A DNA stretch of 46,129 bases from Calditerrivibrio nitroreducens (lineage in GTDB: Bacteria > Chrysiogenota > Deferribacteres > Deferribacterales > Calditerrivibrionaceae). The translations under genes were made by a program, and so were the position numbers. Positions 40,137-46,129 of this stretch are shown here, one piece after another. The stretch covers positions 1 through 46,129 of the forward strand of contig PNIN01000041.1 of assembly GCA_002878065.1 (NCBI GenBank). The letters are read 5' to 3'. A model generated the notes under the pieces. The model was not told the DNA's origin. It made no database searches and worked only from the letters and a program-made list of their open reading frames with translations. How positions within the stretch are numbered: the stretch's first letter is position 1; each line of letters begins with the position of its first letter.

Positions 40137-41633
40137 ATGGATTATGTTGTAATAGGACTTATTGTTTTAAATTTACTTCTTTTAGTTTTTCTTTTCAAAA
40201 AGGTTCAGTTTATTGATCTTTCTGTTATTGGACAGAAGATAGATATGTTGGAAAGAAACAATTCTTTCATAAATAATATTGTTAAAGATGAGCTTACCCA
40301 GTCAAGGGGAGAGTTGAGGGAAATGATGCAGGAACAGAGGAGGGAGCTGTTTTATAATTTTCAACAATTTACAGAAGCATCAGCCCAAAAGATTGCAGAT
40401 CTATCCATCGTTCAAAAGGAGCAACTTGAAAATTTTGATAAAACTCTTACGAGTTTTTTATCGAACATCAATGAAAATTTAGATGCAACAAAGTTGATGC
40501 TTGATAATAACCTAAAACAGCTAAGGGAAGAGATATCTGTAAGTCTTAAAGGGATCATTGATACCAATGCCAAAATAATAGGGGAACTTGGCCAGACCCA
40601 GAAACAGCAGCTGGAACAGTTGTCTTATAATATCTTACAGCTCACAGAAAATTTAAGTGATAGGTTTGATAGATTGAAATTATCCGTTGATGATAGACTG
40701 GAGAAGATACGAGAGGACAACACAAAGCAGTTGGAGCAGATGAGGCAGACTGTTGATGAAAAATTGCAAGGTACCCTTGAAAAAAGGTTAGGGGAATCGT
40801 TTAGACTTGTAAGTGAACGGTTGGAACAGGTTTATAAAGGTTTGGGGGAGATGCAAACACTTGCAAGTGGTGTTGGAGATCTCAAAAAGGTTCTTTCAAA
40901 TGTTAAATCAAGGGGGATATTAGGGGAGATACAGCTTGAGCAGATGTTGGAGCAGGTTTTAACGCCTGATCAGTACCTAAAGAATGTTTCTCCAAAAGGT
41001 AATAACGAAAAGGTGGAGTTTGCCATTAAGTTGCCCAGTAAATCGGATAAAGATGATATTGTACTTTTACCGATAGATGCAAAATTTCCAATGGAAGATT
41101 ACAATAGATTGATAGATGCTTTTGATGCAGGTAACCTGTCAGATATAGAATCGGCATCAAAACTACTGGAACAAAGGATAAAAGGGGCGGCTAAGGATAT
41201 ATGCGAAAAATATATCAATCCCCCGGTTACTACAGATTTTGCTGTGATGTATCTACCTGTGGAGGGGTTATTTGCTGAGGTAGTAAGGAAACCAGGGCTT
41301 ATCGATACGATTCAGAAAAATTACAAAGTGGTTATTGCTGGTCCCACTACTTTATGGGCTGTTTTAAATAGTCTACAAATGGGGTTTAGGACACTTGCAA
41401 TAGAAAAAAGATCCAGTGAGGTATGGAATCTTTTAGCTGCAGTTAAAACCGAATGGTCTAAATATGGTGATGTATTGGATCAGGTAAAAAAGAAGCTGGA
41501 ACAGGCAACAGATACGATAGATAAGGTAAGAACAAGATCAAACGTCGTGGGCAGAAAATTGAAAAGTATTGAGCAACTTCCGGATGAAGAAGCAAAAAAG
41601 ATTTTAGAAATGGATGATATTATAGATGAATAA
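40137..41633 (+). CDS. rmuC: DNA recombination protein RmuC
   Basis: RmuC-family protein that limits inversions at short inverted repeats. It has an N-terminal transmembrane helix (about residues 3-20), a long coiled coil (about 30-240, Gln/Glu/Leu-rich) and the conserved C-terminal nuclease-like domain with GILGEIQLEQMLEQVL, IDAKFPMEDYNRL and AVMYLPVEGLFAEV. The length of 498 residues is normal. GGAG precedes the ATG. Confidence 0.92.
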   Translation: MDYVVIGLIVLNLLLLVFLFKKVQFIDLSVIGQKIDMLERNNSFINNIVKDELTQSRGELREMMQEQRRELFYNFQQFTEASAQKIADLSIVQKEQLENFDKTLTSFLSNINENLDATKLMLDNNLKQLREEISVSLKGIIDTNAKIIGELGQTQKQQLEQLSYNILQLTENLSDRFDRLKLSVDDRLEKIREDNTKQLEQMRQTVDEKLQGTLEKRLGESFRLVSERLEQVYKGLGEMQTLASGVGDLKKVLSNVKSRGILGEIQLEQMLEQVLTPDQYLKNVSPKGNNEKVEFAIKLPSKSDKDDIVLLPIDAKFPMEDYNRLIDAFDAGNLSDIESASKLLEQRIKGAAKDICEKYINPPVTTDFAVMYLPVEGLFAEVVRKPGLIDTIQKNYKVVIAGPTTLWAVLNSLQMGFRTLAIEKRSSEVWNLLAAVKTEWSKYGDVLDQVKKKLEQATDTIDKVRTRSNVVGRKLKSIEQLPDEEAKKILEMDDIIDE

Positions 41634-41649
41634 ATGTTTCTTTGAATTT

Positions 41650-41667
41650 AGTTTTGAGAACTTTTTT
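41650..41667 (+). terminator. very short possible terminator after rmuC
   Basis: AGTT (41650-41653) pairs with AACT (41659-41662), extended by a T-G pair, followed by T to 41667. The stem is short, so the call is weak. Confidence 0.3.
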
Positions 41668-41669
41668 AA

Positions 41670-41698
41670 TTGAAAATTATCTCTAAATATGCTATTTT
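41670..41698 (+). promoter_or_regulatory. probable promoter of the HIT-htrA genes
   Basis: TTGAAA (41670-41675), a 17-base spacer and TATTTT (41693-41698), 24 bases before the ATG at 41723. Confidence 0.5.
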
Positions 41699-41722
41699 TA
41701 CACATTAAAATGGAGGTAGTAT

Positions 41723-42136
41723 ATGGACTGCATATTTTGTAAGATTATTTCAGGGGAAATACCCTCTTCAAAAGTGTATGAGGATGAAGATTTTATTGCA
41801 ATATTAGATATCAGGCCTGTAAATCTTGGACATACACTTGTTATACCCAAAAGACATTTTGTAAATATTTTTGATACTGATGAAGAAATTGCCCAAAAGA
41901 TATATCCCGTACTGATAAAGGTTTGTAAAGGGATAAAAGATGGGCTTACAGCTGATGGCATAAATATCATTCAAAACAATGAAAAGTATGCAGGACAGGA
42001 GGTTTTCCACTCGCATATCCACATAATACCCCGTTTCAGAGATGATGGTTTAAAATTTACTCCAAGGAGCCTTACTTATAAAGATGAAGATGAAAAAAAT
42101 AGAATTGTATTAAAAATTAGAGAAAAAATAAAATAG
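41723..42136 (+). CDS. HIT family nucleotide hydrolase, HinT-like
   Basis: A 137-residue histidine-triad protein. The N-terminal DCIFCKIISGEIP carries zinc-type cysteines, and the triad is HSHIHIIPR near the end. Family members cleave AMP-lysine, AMP-lysyl groups and other adenosine phosphoramidates. GGAGGT is the ribosome site. It is followed eight bases later by the HtrA protease, probably on the same transcript. Confidence 0.9.
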   Translation: MDCIFCKIISGEIPSSKVYEDEDFIAILDIRPVNLGHTLVIPKRHFVNIFDTDEEIAQKIYPVLIKVCKGIKDGLTADGINIIQNNEKYAGQEVFHSHIHIIPRFRDDGLKFTPRSLTYKDEDEKNRIVLKIREKIK

Positions 42137-42144
42137 GTGGTGTT

Positions 42145-43632
42145 GTGAAAAAGCTTGTTGTTATTATTATAATTGTTTTTGGTGTTTTTTTGGGTCTAAA
42201 ATATGTCATCGGATTTAATATTAATGATTATTTTAAGAAGATTACCTCATCAAAAGAAGAGGTCGTTCTTGATAAAATATCTCCCCAACAGACTGTAACT
42301 ATAAAACCTTCGGAACAGATCTTAAGTGTACAGGAATCTTTTGAGAAGGTTGCGGAAGCTACATTGCCATCAGTGGTAAATATATATACAGAGCAGAGGG
42401 TTAAGGTTAATCCAAGGTTCGATTTCCCTTTTGGTGACAACCCCCTTTTCAGGGATTTTTTCAGAGATTTCTTTGGTACTCCAAAACAGAGGGAATATAA
42501 GAGTACCAGTCTTGGTTCAGGGTTTATAATTACAGAAAATGGTTACATTGTGACCAACGATCATGTGATCAAAAATGCCGATTCGATAAGTGTTAAAATG
42601 TCTGATAAAAGAACTTTTAAGGCTACTCTTGTGGGCTCTGATCCAAAAACTGATGTGGCGGTTATAAAAATAGATGCCAAAGATCTGAAACCGCTTAAAT
42701 TTGGAGATAGCTCAGCACTCAAGATTGGACAGTGGGCTATAGCTGTTGGAAACCCATTTGGTTTAAATGGTACCCTTACCGTTGGGGTAATAAGCGCAAA
42801 AGGGAGAAGTGGACTGGGAATTGAAACATATGAAGACTTTATCCAGACCGATGCCTCAATTAATCCAGGAAATTCCGGTGGGCCACTTTTGAATATCTAT
42901 GGTGAGGTCATAGGGATCAATACCGCCATAATTGCTTCGGGACAGGGGATAGGTTTTGCAATTCCAGCTAACATGGCTAAACCGATAATAGAGCAGATCA
43001 TAAATAAAGGTAAAGTTGAAAGAAGCTGGATGGGGGTTGGTATCCAGGATATGACACCGGAGCTGGCAAAGTCTATGGGGATTAAAATTGATCATGGCGT
43101 TGTAATAAACAAAATATACTCAAAATCACCTGCGGAAAAGGCTGGTTTAAAAGAAGGTGATATAATAATAAAATGCAACAATGAGAGTATCACCACCTCA
43201 TCAGAGCTTCAAAAAATTGTTATGAATTCAAAAGTTGGAGCTGAATTAAAGTTGACAATCATAAGGGATGGCAAGGAGATGACTGTAAAGGTTATCACAG
43301 AAAAGATGCCAGAGGATGAATCTATCGCAAAAGATTCTCTTCAGCAGCTAAAGGATCAAAGATTGGGTGTCACCGTAAGAAATTTAAATCAGGATGATCT
43401 GGAGAATTTTAATCATAAAAATGGAGTAATAATTGTTGAGGTGGAAAACGGCTCTCTGGCTGAAACTGTTGGACTTGCTGAGGGTGATCTCATCATATCT
43501 GTAAACAAAAGACCGGTGAAGAATATCAAGGAGTTTTCAGCAATACTGAAATCTTTTGCAAAGGGTTCCATCATTAATCTTATGGTGGAAAGGGAAGGGG
43601 ATACGTTTTTTGTTGCCCTGAGGTTAAACTAA
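42145..43632 (+). CDS. degP: periplasmic serine protease Do/HtrA (first copy)
   Basis: Envelope protease and chaperone of 495 residues. An N-terminal hydrophobic anchor (about 5-20) is followed by the trypsin-like domain with His140 (TNDHVIKN), Asp170 (TDVAVIKID) and Ser244 (NPGNSGGPL). Two PDZ domains follow, at about 290-385 and 405-490. It starts with GTG at 42145 after AGGTGGTG. The symbol is by family and could equally be degQ. A second paralogue lies 1 kb downstream on the other strand. Confidence 0.9.
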   Translation: MKKLVVIIIIVFGVFLGLKYVIGFNINDYFKKITSSKEEVVLDKISPQQTVTIKPSEQILSVQESFEKVAEATLPSVVNIYTEQRVKVNPRFDFPFGDNPLFRDFFRDFFGTPKQREYKSTSLGSGFIITENGYIVTNDHVIKNADSISVKMSDKRTFKATLVGSDPKTDVAVIKIDAKDLKPLKFGDSSALKIGQWAIAVGNPFGLNGTLTVGVISAKGRSGLGIETYEDFIQTDASINPGNSGGPLLNIYGEVIGINTAIIASGQGIGFAIPANMAKPIIEQIINKGKVERSWMGVGIQDMTPELAKSMGIKIDHGVVINKIYSKSPAEKAGLKEGDIIIKCNNESITTSSELQKIVMNSKVGAELKLTIIRDGKEMTVKVITEKMPEDESIAKDSLQQLKDQRLGVTVRNLNQDDLENFNHKNGVIIVEVENGSLAETVGLAEGDLIISVNKRPVKNIKEFSAILKSFAKGSIINLMVEREGDTFFVALRLN

Positions 43633-43641
43633 GGTTATTGT

Positions 43642-43667
43642 GTGGTTGGATTATTTAGTCCAACCAC
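43642..43667. other. nine-base inverted repeat between convergent genes
   Basis: GTGGTTGGA (43642-43650) and TCCAACCAC (43659-43667) pair perfectly around an eight-base loop. It sits between the convergent htrA and DUF457 genes. Neither strand has a proper U-run after it, so it may be a weak two-way terminator or an mRNA 3' end protector. Confidence 0.6.
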
Positions 43668-43716
43668 GATTGAATTTATACTATCAAACCTATCTTATTA
43701 TCTAATTTTCTTTTTA

Positions 43717-44631
43717 TTAAATATAACTTAAATTTTTGTGATAATTCATGAAGATATAAGTTACGTTATCATTTTCAACTATAATCTTTAGAATAAATGG
43801 ATTTTGTCTAAACGGGAATTCGAATCTTAAGTCAGCAATTTCATATATCGTTTTATTGGTTTCTTTTTTTATATTTACATAAGGATATTTCAGAAACCAC
43901 TTGAAAATTTGCAGGTTTTCCTCCTTGTCTAAAATTTCGTAAAGATTCTTGTCAGGTTTTTTATAAATGAGCTTTTCATCAGGTTTATAAGATAGATACA
44001 TCACATAATTATCCCCTTTATCCTCTATTATCTTCCAGAATATTGGTGAAAATGGAGCAGTAGTTACAATAATATTTTGATTGTTTCCTTTTAGTTTAAA
44101 TTCATAAGTTGTTTTTATGAGTAATGTCATGACAGGATATGTGAATATCAATATAAAGGTAAAAATAATTGGGTAGGATGAAAAAATGGTATTAACTCTT
44201 CTTTTTGTAGCGAAATATAATATTATAAGAATTATCAGATAAATTGGATCTATTATAAAAATTGCATTAAGCCCCACCCTTGAGTTGCCAAAAGGGAGAA
44301 AAACCTGTGTTCCGTAATTTGTAAAAACGTCTAACAATATATGGATTAAAATCAAGATGTAAAAATTTATAAGTAACTTATCATCAGAATATTTAATCAT
44401 CTTCGATATCAGATATAGAATGTAAGCTAAAATAAACCCACCTAAAAATGAGTGTGTAAAACCTCTATGATGAAGCAGGTATAAAAAGGGATTTCCAGAT
44501 ATACCAATAAAATTGTCGATATCCGGGCTCATGCTTACAAGGCCGAAGATGATGGTTGTGGTTATATCTCTTTTTTTGGTAAGAAAATTTTTAGCAACGA
44601 TTCCTGAACAAAAGTGAGTTACTGGATCCAT
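43717..44631 (-). CDS. membrane-bound metal-dependent hydrolase, DUF457/YdjM family
   Basis: A 304-residue membrane protein. The N-terminal MDPVTHFCSGIVA, SPDIDNF and HHRGFTHSFLGG are the His/Asp signature of the YdjM/DUF457 group, with about five hydrophobic helices up to residue 170. The C-terminal 120 residues look like an extracytoplasmic beta-rich domain. Function is uncertain; YdjM in E. coli is in the SOS regulon. It lies downstream of the second HtrA gene on the same strand, with a hairpin between. Confidence 0.8.
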   Translation of the reverse strand: MDPVTHFCSGIVAKNFLTKKRDITTTIIFGLVSMSPDIDNFIGISGNPFLYLLHHRGFTHSFLGGFILAYILYLISKMIKYSDDKLLINFYILILIHILLDVFTNYGTQVFLPFGNSRVGLNAIFIIDPIYLIILIILYFATKRRVNTIFSSYPIIFTFILIFTYPVMTLLIKTTYEFKLKGNNQNIIVTTAPFSPIFWKIIEDKGDNYVMYLSYKPDEKLIYKKPDKNLYEILDKEENLQIFKWFLKYPYVNIKKETNKTIYEIADLRFEFPFRQNPFILKIIVENDNVTYIFMNYHKNLSYI

Positions 44632-44643
44632 ATGATTTAAAGG

Positions 44644-44669
44644 GAGGGGGGTATCCCCCTCTTGTTTTT
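44644..44669. terminator. strong hairpin between the second HtrA gene and the DUF457 gene
   Basis: GAGGGGG (44644-44650) and CCCCCTC (44655-44661) form a GC-rich seven-base stem with a GTAT loop. On the plus strand a T-rich tail (44662-44669) follows; on the minus strand only CCTTTAAA follows. It may end the htrA transcript on the minus strand less efficiently than plus-strand read-through. Confidence 0.6.
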
Positions 44670-44672
44670 CTA

Positions 44673-46046
44673 CTAATCTTTTGTAAATCCGATTGTTTTA
44701 TAACCCTTTTTAGAATACAGTCTTAAAACGACGTATTTACCCTTTTCAATTTTACCATATATGCTATAGAATTCATCTTCATTATTTACTAATTGATTGT
44801 TAACGCTGAGAATTATCTCACCTTTTCTTACGCCTGCTCTGTAGATATTTGTGCCCGGCTTTATATCAGCTACTTTTACCCCATAATCTAATTTAAGATT
44901 TCTCTTTTCATCGTCGGTGAGGGAAGTTACCACAATGGGCTGTGATTCGATATCTTCCTGAGTTAAATCTTTCCGTTCGGATAGTTTGACATTGAAAGTT
45001 CTTTTTTCAATTTTACCATCCACACTCACCCTCAGGATTTCAATGTTAACGATCTTGCCGGGTAGCTGATTCCCTATGTAGTTTGTGACATCTTTTGGTG
45101 TTTTTATCGGTTTACCATCTATGGATGTGATGATATCGCCCACTTTTATTCCGGCAAGGTCAGCAGGTTCTCCCTGTATAACGCCATTTATTATCACACC
45201 ATGATCTACGTTTAGATTCAACTCTTTTATCATTTCAGGTGATAATTCCTGAAGATTCTGGACACCCAATAACCCTCTTTTGACGATACCTTTTTTTAAT
45301 TGTGGAAGAATATTTTTAAGTGTATTCACAGGTACTGCAAATCCAAGCCCCTGACCAGATGCAATAATTGCTGTATTTATTCCAATAACTTCACCTTTAA
45401 GATTCACCAGTGGACCACCTGAGTTCCCTGGGTTTATGGAAGCATCCGTTTGTAAAAAGTTATCATAAGGTCCTTCGCCTAAATCCCTACCTTTTGCGCT
45501 TATTATCCCTGCAGTGTAGGATGATTCAAGTCCGAAGGGGTTTCCTATCGCTATAACCCATTCACCAATTTCAAGACTATCGGAGTCACCTAATTTTAGA
45601 GGTTTTAAATCTCCATTTTCCACATCTATTTTAAGTAAAGCCAGATCGGTAAGTGGATCCCTTCCAACTTTTTTGGCTTTATACTCCTTACCGTTGTACA
45701 ATTTTACATTTATTTCGTCAGCTTTTTCTATGACGTGATTGTTTGTAACTATATAGCCATCATTTGATATGATAAATCCAGAACCTAAAGCCATTGATTT
45801 GTACTCCCGATATTGCTCAGGGGCGTTGAATAGATCAAAATCACCGAATGGGTTAATGCCGAAAGGGAAATTGAAATTTGGTATCCTTTTTTTGATGGTT
45901 TGGGTCGTGTTTATATTCACCACACTTTCTTTAGTAATTTTTACAACTTCGGTGAAATTTGGAAGATTTGTTGCCGCAAAAGCAAAACTACTGAAAAGCA
46001 ATATTGAAATAACCATTAAGATTTTGATTTTTGAAATATACCTCAT
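44673..46046 (-). CDS. degQ: periplasmic serine protease Do/HtrA (second copy)
   Basis: A 457-residue secreted protease with a signal peptide ending at about AFA-ATN (residues 22-27). The catalytic triad is His104 (TNNHVIEK), Asp134 (LTDLALLKID) and Ser209 (NPGNSGGPL). Two PDZ domains follow; the second is short. It starts at the ATG 46044-46046 with GGAGG upstream, 13 bases after the stop of the preceding partial gene, so they may form an operon. The degP/degQ names are by family only. Confidence 0.9.
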   Translation of the reverse strand: MRYISKIKILMVISILLFSSFAFAATNLPNFTEVVKITKESVVNINTTQTIKKRIPNFNFPFGINPFGDFDLFNAPEQYREYKSMALGSGFIISNDGYIVTNNHVIEKADEINVKLYNGKEYKAKKVGRDPLTDLALLKIDVENGDLKPLKLGDSDSLEIGEWVIAIGNPFGLESSYTAGIISAKGRDLGEGPYDNFLQTDASINPGNSGGPLVNLKGEVIGINTAIIASGQGLGFAVPVNTLKNILPQLKKGIVKRGLLGVQNLQELSPEMIKELNLNVDHGVIINGVIQGEPADLAGIKVGDIITSIDGKPIKTPKDVTNYIGNQLPGKIVNIEILRVSVDGKIEKRTFNVKLSERKDLTQEDIESQPIVVTSLTDDEKRNLKLDYGVKVADIKPGTNIYRAGVRKGEIILSVNNQLVNNEDEFYSIYGKIEKGKYVVLRLYSKKGYKTIGFTKD

Positions 46047-46059
46047 ACTTTTTCCTCCA

Positions 46060-46129
46060 TTATTGTTTTTTATCGGTAGCTACTATATATGATAAAAACT
46101 TTTCCATTTCTTCAAAAGGGATTGTACCT
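46060..46129 (-). CDS. partial CDS, C-terminus of an unidentified protein
   Basis: An open frame enters from the right edge on the minus strand and ends with TAA at 46060-46062. It gives GTIPFEEMEKFLSYIVATDK and two more residues. It lies 13 bases upstream of the second HtrA gene in the same direction. The fragment is too short to identify. Confidence 0.5.
   Translation of the reverse strand, partial: GTIPFEEMEKFLSYIVATDKKQ

Overview
The window is AT-rich, densely coding DNA from a Gram-negative, motile, probably anaerobic or nitrate-respiring bacterium. Protein style and gene order best fit the phylum Deferribacterota (a Calditerrivibrio- or Deferribacter-like organism). That placement is inference from remembered families; no search was run. 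Supporting signs are an outer-membrane lipid transport set (MlaE, MlaF, MlaD), a futalosine-pathway menaquinone enzyme (MqnD), two HtrA proteases, and a flagellar and chemotaxis cluster carrying both CheZ and a FliY-type switch protein. No rRNA, tRNA, CRISPR array, insertion sequence or phage gene was seen. No gap between genes exceeds about 300 bases; the largest, 2753-2955, is a divergent promoter region with a leader peptide and an attenuator.

Region 1 (1-2881, minus strand) is a pyrimidine operon pyrR-pyrB-pyrC with almost no spacing. It is preceded by a TTGACA-17-TATTAA promoter, an eight-codon leader peptide and a terminator hairpin just before pyrR. This looks like translation-coupled transcription attenuation.

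Region 2 (2890-11902, plus) is housekeeping: a lipoprotein, a short N-acetylglutamate synthase, RF2 without the usual frameshift, alanine racemase, mlaE-mlaF-mlaD, mqnD, a membrane methyltransferase, a SlyD-like isomerase, dut and a gamma-glutamylcyclotransferase-like gene. Region 3 (11951-19165, plus) is a tight chain: a MOSC-MogA fusion, tmk, holB, ricT, metG, tatD and a lone receiver protein. A universal stress protein, a tautomerase and a terminator follow.

Region 4 (19185-38938, plus) is a large motility cluster. The first part is flhA-flhF-flhG-small membrane protein-fliA-cheB-fliM-fliY, mostly with ATGA-type overlaps. A strong promoter flanked by two ATGCAT boxes then begins cheY-cheZ-cheA. 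After cheA come three unknown genes (two exported proteins and a membrane-anchored Mrr-like protein) and a terminator. A new promoter starts a partner-switching set (PAS-PAS-PP2C phosphatase, STAS protein, STAS-HEAT fusion), then cheR, a small charged protein whose start is frameshifted, a PilZ-like protein, a membrane/HTH protein and a FliK-like protein. The phosphatase, STAS and STAS-HEAT trio inside a chemotaxis locus is the best candidate for an undescribed module.

Region 5 (38962-46129) holds a TrmA-family RNA methyltransferase, rmuC, a HIT protein and an HtrA protease on the plus strand. On the minus strand are a DUF457-type membrane protein, a second HtrA protease and the last 22 codons of an unidentified gene.
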